Assembly: GCA_019694685.1 (NCBI GenBank)
Contig: JAIBBM010000012.1
Coordinates: forward strand, 1 to 64,000
Length of the DNA stretch: 64,000 nucleotides
Source: Leptospirales bacterium
GTDB lineage: Bacteria; Spirochaetota; Leptospiria; Leptospirales; Leptonemataceae
Reading direction: 5' to 3'
Part shown: piece after piece, positions 43,633-53,700 of the stretch
Layout of the letters: each line of letters opens with the position of its first letter
Numbering within the stretch: position 1 is the first letter of the stretch
Program-made: the position numbers and the translations under genes
Notes under the pieces: generated by a model
Seen by the model: the letters and a program-made list of their open reading frames with translations, nothing else
Databases searched by the model: none
Told to the model about the DNA's origin: nothing

Positions 43633-44210
43633 GATTCGCATACTTGCTGTTAGTTGCGAGTTTCGCGCTAGTTTCTCCTGTCGCAAGTCGCGATTTGCAG
43701 AACCACGAATTGGAGATTCGCTACGGGCCGGCGCAAACATGCGGAACATGCGCTGGACAGCATCTGTGGCAGCCCATGGCAAAAGCGGATGCTTTGTTCC
43801 AGGGAACATTGAATGTTTCCGATGACTGGATCCTGGGCGGTTACGGCAAGGCTTCTGTCTATGATCACATCTTCCAGGGAGCAAGTGGCTTCTTGCTTGG
43901 CTGGAATCTTGGTTTGGTGGAAGCGCGGGGTTATGCTGGAATTGCCTACGCGGGTGGAGTGACGGAGCGTGTGCGAAGAGGATTCTTTGTCTATGATGGG
44001 CAGACTCGGGCCACCTACGATTTGGGTGTGTCGCTTCGCTACCCGGTGGCAGATCGATGGCGCCTAACGTTGAACTATGCGCACAATTCCAACGGAGAAG
44101 ATATAGGAATGAATTTTACCGGGCTGCGAAGAAAGAATCCTGGGATTGATTCCATTTCTTTTGGTGTATCTTACGTGCTTGGCCAGACACCGGCGCTCCT
44201 TCTACCCTGA
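43629..44210 (+). CDS. PagL-like acyloxyacyl hydrolase (lipid A 3-O-deacylase)
   Basis: 193 aa. Signal peptide (about 1-19), then an eight-strand outer-membrane barrel pattern. Near the end is AHNSNGEDIGMN with NPGIDSISFGVSYVLG, matching the His-x-Ser-Asn element and the terminal region of PagL. PagL removes the 3-O-acyl chain from lipid A in the outer membrane. The His/Ser/Glu triad needs structural confirmation. The start overlaps the stop of the preceding gene by 4 nt. Confidence 0.72.
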   Translation: MRFAYLLLVASFALVSPVASRDLQNHELEIRYGPAQTCGTCAGQHLWQPMAKADALFQGTLNVSDDWILGGYGKASVYDHIFQGASGFLLGWNLGLVEARGYAGIAYAGGVTERVRRGFFVYDGQTRATYDLGVSLRYPVADRWRLTLNYAHNSNGEDIGMNFTGLRRKNPGIDSISFGVSYVLGQTPALLLP

Positions 44211-44218
44211 CGCGCCTT

Positions 44219-47200
44219 TCAGAGGTCGCGCGCAATGATCTCAGTCAAATCTTCTGCTCTGCGAGGTGGGGAGAAAAAGAAACCCTGCGCCATATCGCAT
44301 TTCATATCCGAGAGAGTGTTGAGCGTCCTTTCGTCTTCCACACCTTCTGCAATCACAATGAGGCCGAGGGTATGAGCCAGGCGAACGGTTGAATTCACAA
44401 TGACCATGTTTCTTTCACTTTCCATCATCTGACGTACGAATGAAAGATCGATCTTGAGCGCATCAATGGGCAGGCGCGATAGATAAGCGAGCGAAGAGTA
44501 CCCCGTTCCAAAGTCATCAATCGAAAGATCCACACCCAGCGAATGCAAACGATTCAATACGCTCAGAGCTCTCTCTGGATCCGCCATGATTGCGCTTTCA
44601 GTGATTTCGAGCTCAAAGCAGCTTCTTTCTACTTTATGTTTCTTAAGTATCGCGTCTACTGTGAGCGGGTATTGCTCATCCATAAGGTTTCGCACGGATA
44701 GATTGACTGCGATCTTTACCGTATGACCCGCGTTCTTCCAGACTCTCCACTGACGGGACGCTTCTTCGAATACCCAGTTTGTAAGCGGAATGATCAGGTT
44801 TCCAGTTTCCGCCAGAGGAACGAATTCTCCAGGAGAAACCATTCCGTGCACTGGATGATGCCATCGCACTAAAGCTTCTACTCCAACGAGTTTTCGATCG
44901 TGCAAACTGTATTTGGGCTGATAATGAAGAGTGAGCTGGCTCTCGCGAATGGCAAGACCGAGCTCTGTGAGAAGTGCAAGTCTTCTGCGCGAATAACGGT
45001 CCTGATCCGGGGCATACATGGCTACGCCAACGGACTTCTTCTTTGCCAGATACATGGCAACATCCGCACAACGCAAAAGGGAAATAGGATCCTGACCATG
45101 GAACGGATATACAGCGACGCCAATGCTGCAGTCAATTTCCAGGTTCATTCCCTCGAGCAGGAATGGTTCGCGCAAAAGGTGATGCAATGTCTGTGCAATG
45201 CCTTCCGCTTCCGCGGGTTCGTCTATTCTGGGGAGAAGAATTCCGAATTCGTCTCCACCCAGACGCGCCATCTCCGCTCCAATGGATTTCAGATAGGATT
45301 CCATGCGCGGGCCAATCCTCTTGAGCAGAAGGTCACCTGTGAAATGCCCCAGTGTGTCGTTGATTTCTTTGAATCGATCCAGATCCATCAGGAGCAATGC
45401 CAGCTGACGTCCCTCTTTTTCTGCGCGGCCAATTGCTTCGAGCGCGCTTTCAATGAGAAATTGCCTGTTTGGTAGATCTGTCAGCGAATCGTGCGAAGCC
45501 TGGTGTTCGAGCCTTGCCACATCCTTTTTTCGCGCTGTGATATCTGTGGCTACGAGCAAGGCCGCTGTAATGGCCCCTTCATGGCGAATCGGAACAATCC
45601 TGCTTGCGTAGTGACGTTCTTCTCCGGGAGAACCCGCTGCGGCTTGTTCATATTCGATTTCCAGGCCGCGCTCAAATACGTCTGCGAGGCGTACTGGTGT
45701 TAGAGTTTGTTCTTCTGGTGGCATGAAATCAGCGATTTGCTTTCCGATGATTTCTTCGCGCTTCCAACCAGGAAACAAATGGTTGATGAATAGAATTTTT
45801 CCCTGACGATCTACGAGTAGAATGAATGCGGGAACGTTCTCGGCAATCAGCTTCCATTTTTCTTCCGAGTCGCGCAGCGCGATTTCAGCCGCGAGTCGCG
45901 CTCCCATTTCTCGAGCGATTCCCAGAGTCAAAGCGGGTGTGATCGGGCGCGCATTGATTTCTGCCTCGAGAATTGTGCCGTCTTTTCTTCGCAGCTTGCG
46001 CCGGACGACCACTCCCGGTTGCTCAAACATATCCTTTGTTCGCAGTGGATTTTTTTCCAGATCTTCTTTAGAGACAAGGTCCGCGGGGCCCATGCGAAGC
46101 AGTTCTTCTTTCGTGTACCCGAGCATGTCCAGGCCCGCTTGATTTACGTCGACGTAGCGAGGGGTTCGATCCGCGAGAAACAGACCATCTCCGGCGGCGT
46201 CAAAAATCGATTTGTAGAGCAGTTCATTTTCTTTCGCACGTGCTTCCGCTTTCTTTCGATCTGTGATATCGCGCACTACTACGAGCACTGCAGGTTTATT
46301 TCTCCATGTGTGCGGCGCACCGGAGGCTTCTACATCTATGAGGCCTCCATCAAGGCGAACCAGTTTCTCTTCGCGAAGAGGGGCGATTTTGCCTTCTGAA
46401 AGTATTCCTTGAATTCTATCTTTGATCTCTTGCTGCATTTCTGGCGCAACTAAATCAAGAACCCTCCTTCCAATCAAATCAGCGGGCCCGTGAGCACCCA
46501 GGATTCGCGCCATGGCACGGTTCGCATAGACGAGCACACCTTCCTGATGAACCACTACGCCATCCGGTGAAAGCTCAATGAATCCGCGATACTGCCTCTC
46601 ATTGTCTCGCAGCGCTGTCTCTGCCGTCTTGATCGCGGAGATGTCTGTGAATGTGCAAAGAACCTGGACTACGGATCCATCAGCGGAAATTTCTGGAATT
46701 GCATTTACAAGCAACCATGCTCGATCCTGTCGTGCGGGCCGGAAGACTCCCATCACAACGTTCTGTACCGCTTTCTTCTCGCGGATTGCTCTAGGAACTG
46801 GATGATCCGGAGGCGGAAAGTCGCTGCCGTCTTCGTGCACTACATTCCATGATGGATCAAAACTTGTTTTTCCAAGAATCTGAGAGTTGGTAAGCCCGAG
46901 CAAATCGAGAGCCGCAGGATTCACAGAAAGAATTTCAGACTCGGGTCCCTGGACGATGATCCCAACGTGAACATGATCCACAAGGTGGCGGAATCGTTTT
47001 TCACTTTGCTCAATCACAAGCGCTGCTGCCTTGCGATGAGTGATATCTACGACAGTCCCAACCATTCTTTCTGGCTGACCGCTCGAAGATCGTAGCAGCA
47101 TGCCATGACATTCCATCCACAACGTTTGCCCGACGGCGAGCACACGGTGTTGAACAGAAAAAGAACCGGGCGGCCCGAGGGCCAGAGTGATGGATTGCTT

Positions 47201-48004
47201 CAGCGCGTCGCGATCTTCGGGGTGAATGAGTGCGAGAAAGGCTTCGTATGTTTGAGTAAAGGATCCGCGCGGAATGCGGAAGAGATCTTCCGTAACGGGA
47301 GACCACGTTACCTTGCCTGAAGCAATGTCCCATTCCCAGAGACCCATTCTGGCTGCCTGGAGCGCCAGGTTTAGTCGTGTTTCCGCCTCGCGGTATCCGG
47401 TTTCTGCGGCCTTTCTCTGAATGACCTCTTCGCGGGTACTATTGAAGGCAGCTCGCATCTTCATGGAGCTGAACCCGACAATACCAGCGCAGAGGAAGAA
47501 TAGAGTGCTCTCTCCGGCCCACGAAGAAAAAAGATTCAGCCAGTCGTCGTGGGATGCATGATTCGTTTGAAAGTAGAGCATCACTCCTCCGGTGATGCTC
47601 GCGGCCAGTGCGGTCAAAAGACCGATTCTCATTCCCAGAAGGAGAGATGCGGTCACAGTGAGGACCGTATAGCCGGCAAAGCCAATGCCAAGTACTCCCC
47701 GGTTTTGGAAGCCCGACAGTGCCAGTGTGAATCCTACTCCAATGACAGTGATTTGACTGGCGAGGCGCAAATGTCCCTGCCTGAGAACCAGAGTCACAAA
47801 TGCGAGAATTACCAGAGTAGTGAGAACCGTTTGAATTCTGCGTGCAGCAACGTGCTCAAAGCCGATCACCAGGGCCAGGGCGACGCCATAGATGGTCAGC
47901 ATCACGAAGCCAATTCCGATGAGAGCAAAGAGGATCTGAGAGGACGTTTCTTTTTCTACGTCCTCGAAGCGCGGTGGCCTTATAATAGAGAGTAAGCGCT
48001 TCAA
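44219..48004 (-). CDS. Membrane PAS(5)-GGDEF-EAL c-di-GMP signalling protein
   Basis: 1261 aa from TTG 48004, which has GAAAGG 8 nt upstream; the frame runs to 48268 but without support. An N-terminal six-or-so-helix membrane domain (about 20-190), then five PAS/PAC domains (about 210-830), GGDEF (about 840-1000) with the intact ARLGGDEFGILL site, then EAL (about 1005-1255) with EALVRW and DDFGTGYSSLAYLSRLPIDALKID. Both catalytic signatures look intact, so it may make and break c-di-GMP according to sensory input. It is divergent from the aminotransferase gene. Confidence 0.9.
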   Translation of the reverse strand: MKRLLSIIRPPRFEDVEKETSSQILFALIGIGFVMLTIYGVALALVIGFEHVAARRIQTVLTTLVILAFVTLVLRQGHLRLASQITVIGVGFTLALSGFQNRGVLGIGFAGYTVLTVTASLLLGMRIGLLTALAASITGGVMLYFQTNHASHDDWLNLFSSWAGESTLFFLCAGIVGFSSMKMRAAFNSTREEVIQRKAAETGYREAETRLNLALQAARMGLWEWDIASGKVTWSPVTEDLFRIPRGSFTQTYEAFLALIHPEDRDALKQSITLALGPPGSFSVQHRVLAVGQTLWMECHGMLLRSSSGQPERMVGTVVDITHRKAAALVIEQSEKRFRHLVDHVHVGIIVQGPESEILSVNPAALDLLGLTNSQILGKTSFDPSWNVVHEDGSDFPPPDHPVPRAIREKKAVQNVVMGVFRPARQDRAWLLVNAIPEISADGSVVQVLCTFTDISAIKTAETALRDNERQYRGFIELSPDGVVVHQEGVLVYANRAMARILGAHGPADLIGRRVLDLVAPEMQQEIKDRIQGILSEGKIAPLREEKLVRLDGGLIDVEASGAPHTWRNKPAVLVVVRDITDRKKAEARAKENELLYKSIFDAAGDGLFLADRTPRYVDVNQAGLDMLGYTKEELLRMGPADLVSKEDLEKNPLRTKDMFEQPGVVVRRKLRRKDGTILEAEINARPITPALTLGIAREMGARLAAEIALRDSEEKWKLIAENVPAFILLVDRQGKILFINHLFPGWKREEIIGKQIADFMPPEEQTLTPVRLADVFERGLEIEYEQAAAGSPGEERHYASRIVPIRHEGAITAALLVATDITARKKDVARLEHQASHDSLTDLPNRQFLIESALEAIGRAEKEGRQLALLLMDLDRFKEINDTLGHFTGDLLLKRIGPRMESYLKSIGAEMARLGGDEFGILLPRIDEPAEAEGIAQTLHHLLREPFLLEGMNLEIDCSIGVAVYPFHGQDPISLLRCADVAMYLAKKKSVGVAMYAPDQDRYSRRRLALLTELGLAIRESQLTLHYQPKYSLHDRKLVGVEALVRWHHPVHGMVSPGEFVPLAETGNLIIPLTNWVFEEASRQWRVWKNAGHTVKIAVNLSVRNLMDEQYPLTVDAILKKHKVERSCFELEITESAIMADPERALSVLNRLHSLGVDLSIDDFGTGYSSLAYLSRLPIDALKIDLSFVRQMMESERNMVIVNSTVRLAHTLGLIVIAEGVEDERTLNTLSDMKCDMAQGFFFSPPRRAEDLTEIIARDL

Positions 48005-48050
48005 ATAAATTGCCTTTCGGCCCTCCGTTTGTCCACCCTGGACCAGCTCG

Positions 48051-48062
48051 TTGCAATTGCAA
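48051..48062. promoter_or_regulatory. Perfect 12-bp palindrome TTGCAATTGCAA between divergent genes
   Basis: It lies between the GGDEF/EAL start (48004) and the aminotransferase. Downstream are TTCATG (48068-48073), an 18-nt spacer and TATAAA (48092-48097), a candidate promoter for the aminotransferase. The palindrome could be an operator. Confidence 0.35.
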
Positions 48063-48176
48063 TTCCCTTCATGAATTTTCCAATTTGCCGATATAAAATG
48101 TATGGCGCGACTTCCACTTTTGCATTCTTCCGTCGGTGTTCCATACCCCGCAAATCCCAGGAAAGAGCAGCGACGT

Positions 48177-49358
48177 GTGCGAAAGAAGAGTCTTCCATTT
48201 GCGCGTCCAGACATTTCGCAGCGCGAAAGGGACGCCGTCGATCGCGTACTGAGATCCGGATGGCTCACTTCAGGTCCTGAAGTTCACGCTTTCGAAGAAG
48301 AATTCGCGCGATCCGTTGGTGCAGATCATGCGATCGCCGTAAATTCGGCCACGGCCGGTCTTCATCTTGGACTCCAGGTTCTTGGAATTGGGAAAGGAGA
48401 TCTCGTAGTACTTCCTTCGATTACATTTACAGCGACTGCAGAAGCAGTTCTCTATACTGGCGCGAAACCTGCGATTCTGGACGTCGGAAGATCAGATTAT
48501 CTGTTGAATGCTGAAGTAATTCTGAAATTCATTCAGGATCGATGCGAAACGCGCGAAGGGAAAATTTTTGAAAAGGCCTCCGGTCTTCGCCTCAAGGCGA
48601 TCATGCCTGTGCATCTGGGCGGAAGACCTTGCGACCTGGATGCCATTCAAGCGATCGCGGATAAGCATGACTTGCATGTAGTGGAAGATGCGGCTCATGC
48701 ATTTCCAGCAAAATACAAGAATCGCATGATTGGCAACATCAGCGATATGACCGCATTCAGCTTCTATGCCACCAAGAACCTGGCCACAGGCGAAGGCGGA
48801 ATGATAACGACTAACAATGAGAAGGCGGCCGGAAGACTGCGCAGACTTCGTCTCCACGGCATCAAAGGCCAGACCTGGGGTCGCAAACGCTGGAAATATG
48901 ACGTGGTGGAACAGGGTTATAAGTACAATATGACGGATCTCGCGGCAGCCATGGGTCGTGTCCAGCTAGCGCGCATGAACGAGATGCAGGAAAGACGTAT
49001 GTCGATTGCAGCTCGCTATCGCGAGGCCTTCGCGGATATCAAAGGAATCCAAATCGTACCCGATCCCGATGGGTCTTCTCAACATCTCTTTACAATTGAG
49101 ATTGGTAAGGAAGCGCCGGTCAGTCGAGACCGATTCGTTGAAGAGATGTACGCCCGCGGGATTGGAACGAGCCTTCATTTCATTCCGCTCTATCGCCACA
49201 CTTTCTACAAGGAAATGGGCTATTCACCCGCGGATTTCCCCGCGAGCGAAGAGATTTACAGACGCATTGTATCTCTGCCTCTTTACAGCGCTATGACGGA
49301 CGATGACATGGAAGATGTAGTGTTCGCAGTGCGCGAAACGTTCGCAATTTCCAGGTAG
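48177..49358 (+). CDS. DegT/DnrJ/EryC1/StrS aminotransferase
   Basis: 393 aa from GTG 48177, which begins with the family N-terminus SLPFARPDISQRERDAVDRVL. AGGAAAG lies 10 nt upstream. An ATG at 48102 is an in-frame alternative that lacks a ribosome-binding site. PLP-lysine expected at K200 in SFYATKNLATGEGG. The family converts ketosugars to aminosugars for surface polysaccharide. No other sugar genes are adjacent, so the substrate is unknown. Confidence 0.87.
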   Translation: MRKKSLPFARPDISQRERDAVDRVLRSGWLTSGPEVHAFEEEFARSVGADHAIAVNSATAGLHLGLQVLGIGKGDLVVLPSITFTATAEAVLYTGAKPAILDVGRSDYLLNAEVILKFIQDRCETREGKIFEKASGLRLKAIMPVHLGGRPCDLDAIQAIADKHDLHVVEDAAHAFPAKYKNRMIGNISDMTAFSFYATKNLATGEGGMITTNNEKAAGRLRRLRLHGIKGQTWGRKRWKYDVVEQGYKYNMTDLAAAMGRVQLARMNEMQERRMSIAARYREAFADIKGIQIVPDPDGSSQHLFTIEIGKEAPVSRDRFVEEMYARGIGTSLHFIPLYRHTFYKEMGYSPADFPASEEIYRRIVSLPLYSAMTDDDMEDVVFAVRETFAISR

Positions 49359-49361
49359 AAA

Positions 49362-50747
49362 TCAAGCCGCTGTGTGTTCGGACTTACCTGATCCGCACAC
49401 AGGGCATGCGTACGATTCCGGAAGATCCTCAAATGCGAGTCCAGGCGCAATCTGCGTAAACGGTTCACCGACTTCAGGGCTATATACGTTGCCGCAGAGG
49501 GTGCAGACAAATTCGCCACTTCTTCCAGGTTCCCTTACACCCGGATTCAACTCAGCATTGGACGCTTTGACATCGGGCTGTGCGTGCACGGAATCGCTTT
49601 CTGCTGCATTTTCTCCGGATCGTTGCTTTTGATTGCGAGCTCTTTGATCACAGATGATTTGAATCTCGCGTGCTGCGAATGCTTCGAGGAATGTACCGTG
49701 CTTGTCCCATGGTTCGTTTAGATTGTCTCTCTTGTAAATGATGCAGCGAAACAAACTCGTTGGCTCGATTCCAAGCAGTGCCGGCTGTCCTTCCAGGTCT
49801 TTTCCCACAACGAATGGAATCTGCCCTGTTGATTTGTCAGTGGATCCAAGCTGGTGAATGATCTTTCTGTGAATGCGATTGGATTGATTGCTTCTGCCGT
49901 TTGAGAATCTCCAGTACAAAGAAGAACCTGCGTGGCGAGTTTCGATTCCTTTTCGCAAAAGAAAATTTCGCCAGAGGTCTAACTGTTTTTCTTGTATCCC
50001 TTTGATCAAGAAGGAGTGCCAGGGAGTCATATGAATCTTGCCTATGCTGCTCTGGCTGCAAAGATAGGCGAGCTCTTCGAGCATCTCGCAGTCGTACTGT
50101 CCGCTGGAGACGAAGAACCCGAGTGTGCCACGTTTCGCGCTGAGGCCTTCATATGGTGGCGCCGAGGGTTCAGGAGGGAGAGGTTCGGCAGGCATGGAGG
50201 ATCGGGTCATCGTGCTTCGAAAGAATGCCGTGAGTGCGTCTGTGCCTCCCTTTTTAGAGGCGGAATACCAGCGTGCCGCGCCAACCACATCGCCTGTTGC
50301 GATTCTGCTCCCCAGATCGATCCTTTTTCCCTCTGGAGCAAGCACAGGTTGCCAGAACTCGTCCTGCTCACAAGAAACGAAGTTCAATTCGCTCAGAGTT
50401 CTGCCCACCAGACCCTGCTGTGCATCTATGAGCGAAATACTCACGTGCGGATTCAAAGAGGCCACTTCTTCTGCCATTTCCAGAAGCTGACTTTCTCGAA
50501 CCCAGTTTGAGGAGTCAAAGCCCGCAGCAGGCGCAGAAGAGATGACGTTAGGCGCCATCTTAAAATCAATCCCGTCTATCCTTGCAAGAATTTTTGAGAC
50601 ACCGGCACCGGCCGGTATGACTGGGTTCATTCTTGGTCCAATTTCAATCGAGCGTACATCCGCCTGCAGACAAATGCTTGCCGTTTGTCTCAAACGATCT
50701 GCAGAGATCGCACCACCCGGAGCAAGAATCTGTGCAAAGTGCTTCAT
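49362..50747 (-). CDS. Rubredoxin fused to a nitrite/sulfite-reductase-like ferredoxin domain protein
   Basis: 461 aa. The C-terminus (about 413-458) is a rubredoxin: FVCTLCGNVY and YACPVCG give the four Fe ligands. The first 340 residues look like a duplicated nitrite/sulfite-reductase ferredoxin half-domain or CobG-like region (ILAPGGAISADRLRQTA; later IHMTPWHSFLIKGIQ). The siroheme-[4Fe-4S] cysteine pairs are absent, so it should not reduce nitrite itself. The start overlaps the nitrate reductase stop by 4 nt, so it likely carries electrons or aids assembly in nitrate assimilation. The N-terminal homology is by eye. Confidence 0.7.
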   Translation of the reverse strand: MKHFAQILAPGGAISADRLRQTASICLQADVRSIEIGPRMNPVIPAGAGVSKILARIDGIDFKMAPNVISSAPAAGFDSSNWVRESQLLEMAEEVASLNPHVSISLIDAQQGLVGRTLSELNFVSCEQDEFWQPVLAPEGKRIDLGSRIATGDVVGAARWYSASKKGGTDALTAFFRSTMTRSSMPAEPLPPEPSAPPYEGLSAKRGTLGFFVSSGQYDCEMLEELAYLCSQSSIGKIHMTPWHSFLIKGIQEKQLDLWRNFLLRKGIETRHAGSSLYWRFSNGRSNQSNRIHRKIIHQLGSTDKSTGQIPFVVGKDLEGQPALLGIEPTSLFRCIIYKRDNLNEPWDKHGTFLEAFAAREIQIICDQRARNQKQRSGENAAESDSVHAQPDVKASNAELNPGVREPGRSGEFVCTLCGNVYSPEVGEPFTQIAPGLAFEDLPESYACPVCGSGKSEHTAA

Positions 50748-53700
50748 GCAACTCTCTCCTCGTTTTCCTTTGGTGCTTTTTCATTTTCAAGAGACGCCGC
50801 CAGAATCCTGGCCACTTCAGGCCGACAGCTTCCGCATCCTGTTCCAGCCTTACATTTTGCAGTGAGCTCTTTAAAGTCGGTGATTCCGGCAGAGATACAG
50901 TCTTCGATGTTTCCTTTTCCTACGGAATTGCAGGAGCATACTAGATCTCCTTTCAGTGGGGCGATTTCTTCAAATCGCATCAAGAGAGAGCGTCGCAATT
51001 CCCCGAGTTCCGTGCGAGATGCAATGAGAGCGCGAAACTGTTCCATTTCGCTCAAATCGCCGAACAGGATGCAGCCTATGAGACGATCGCCCTCCACGAC
51101 GCACTTCTTGTAAATGCCGGCGGATTCATCCGTATAGACCAGTTCTTCCTGGCCAGGATGTGAAGCTTCCACGCGGCCGATGCTTGCGAGTCGAACTCCT
51201 TCCACTTTGAGAATGTTCATTCGGATTGATCCGCTGTAAACGGCCCCTGGATCCCCGCAGAGCGCGCGCGCAGCCGTGCGCCCCTGATCTTCCGCCGCAA
51301 GAGTAGTGCCGTATAACGTTCCGCGATGCTCCGCCGCCTCTCCGATGGCGTAAATGTGCGGATCTGAGCTCTGCATGCGGTCATCCACGCACACTCCGCT
51401 TTCGCACGCCAGTCCCGCATCCCGCGCCAGATCAATGTCAGGTTCGGTGCCCGCAGCACAGATCAAAGTCTCGCAGTCTACAATTCGTCCGCTCGTCAAC
51501 CTGACTGAATCGATTCTGTCCACACCGCGACATGCAGCAATGCTATCATTGACGATCGTCTGGATTCCGCGATCTATCATGGCGCTTCTAAGAAGCCGAC
51601 CGGTGGTTGCGTCCACCTGCCTGCTCATGAGCGCAGAGCTACGATGAATGACGGTCACGGAAAGCCCGCGTTCGCTGAGTGCTCCCGCCGTTTCCAGGCC
51701 CAGGACTCCTCCACCGAGTACCACGACCGGGCCCTTTGCATCTGCCAGGATTTGCTCTGCGTCCGCAAGCTTGCGAAGAGTGTGCACTCCACTGAGTCCG
51801 GCCAGGCGTGGAGGTAGAATTGCCCGACTGCCTGTTGCGAGAACAAGAATGTCGTACGGATGCGATTGACCCCTCGAATCGAGAACGGTGCGAGAAATCC
51901 GATCTATGGAAGTGGCCCGCGTTTCTGTCGCGAGCTTGAGTTTCCATTCAGTCACTTGCGCCGCGTCCACAAGCGACAGACTATCCTTTTCTTTTCGGCC
52001 GGAGATAACATCCGGAAGGAGGATTCGATTGTAAAAAGATTCCGACTCCGCGCAGATCAGAGTGATGTCATCTGTCTGGTTCATTCTCCTGTATTCTTCG
52101 AGGAAGCGAAATGCGGATGCGCCTGCGCCAATGATTACCACTTTTCGCCTGGTAAAGACTGGCTTTCGCACCTGCACTGCGGCATATTTTAGATCAGGCT
52201 GTTTTGAGAAGTCATCCAGGGCGGGAGAAGTAACGTTATTCGCCCTTGTGCCATCGTCTCCAATCGTGCTTCCCCAGTGCATGGGAACAAATACGAGCCC
52301 AGGTCGAATTCTTTCATCCAGGCGGGCTCTGAGCCTGACGCTTCCTCTTTTGCTGTGAACTTCTGCCAGATCCCCTTCCGCAATGCCACGCGAAAGAGCG
52401 TCTTCGGGGTTGATCTCTACATACGGTTCTGGGATATGAGTGCCCAGTTTGTTTACTTTTCCCGTTCGGGTCATTGTGTGCCATTGATCTCGGATTCTTC
52501 CAGATGTGAGCACCAGCGGGTACTCTGCGCTGAGTGCTTCTGAACGATTTTCAAATCGAAATCCATGGATCTTCGCGCGACCGCTCTGTGTGTGGAATTT
52601 CAGGTCTTGAAAGAGGCGCGGAGTGCCCGGATGATCCGGATGAGGAACGGGCCATTGCATGCTGGATTGTTTGAGTCGATCGTAGGATAGTCCGGAAACG
52701 TCTATGTTTGTTCCTCGAGTGAGGGCGCAGTGCTCCGCGTAGATTTCTTCGGCGCTTTTGTATGCGAATGCATCTGCATAACCCATTCTACGTGCAAAGT
52801 CCCCCCAGATTTCGCTATCAGGTCTCGCTTCCCCCGGCGGTTCGATGAGCTTTGGAAGATACGTTATGCGGCGTTCAGAGTTGGTCATCGTTCCTTCTTT
52901 TTCCAGCCAGCCTGCCGCAGGGAGAACGAGATCTGCATATTTGACTGTTTCTGATCTTTCAGAAATATCCTGCACCACCACAAATCTTGCTTTCTCAAGT
53001 CCTTCCTGCACTGCCATGGAGTCCGGAAGGCTAACGATCGGATTTGTGCATGCAATCCAGATCGCTTTCATCTCTCCGCTTCGCAGAGCATCAAACATCT
53101 CCGTCGCGGTTCTGCCCGGCTTCGGGGAAATGTCTTTCGAATTCCAAAAGGTTTTCACTTCTTCGCGATGTGCCTGGTTTCCAATGTCGCGATGAGCGGC
53201 GAGCATGGTGGCCAGTCCGCCGACTTCGCGTCCACCCATCGCATTTGGTTGACCTGTAAGAGAGAACGGGCCGGATCCAGGCTTGCCGATGTGACCTGTG
53301 ATCAAATGAAGATTGATGAGAGATAGATTCTTGCGAACTCCCTGCGCGCTCTGGTTGAGTCCCATGGCCCAGAAGCTCAGGAATCCGCTGGAGTCTGCAA
53401 TCCAGTCCGCGCATTTCTCAATATCAGACGCGGACAGGTCGCATATTTCCGCCGCTTCGCGAACGCTGATCGAAAGCGCCGCTTCTTCGAGAGTGGAATA
53501 GTTCTCCGTATGATTGGAAATGAAGTTCGAGTCTATGTTCCCTTTTTCTATTAGAATTCGTGCGATCGCATTGTAGAGTGCGACGTCTGTTCCCGGGCGA
53601 AGCTGAAGATGAAGATCTGCCAGGGAGGCCGAATCCGTTTTTCTTGGATCAATCAAGACTACTTTTCGAACTCGCTCTCCCTTCTCCTCCATTCTGCGAA

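Noticed and set aside
48102..48176. N-terminal extension of the aminotransferase
   Set aside because: Not similar to the family N-terminus, no ribosome-binding site, and it includes a likely promoter.
48005..48268. N-terminal extension of the GGDEF/EAL protein
   Set aside because: It is antisense to the aminotransferase gene and lacks a ribosome-binding site; TTG 48004 has one.
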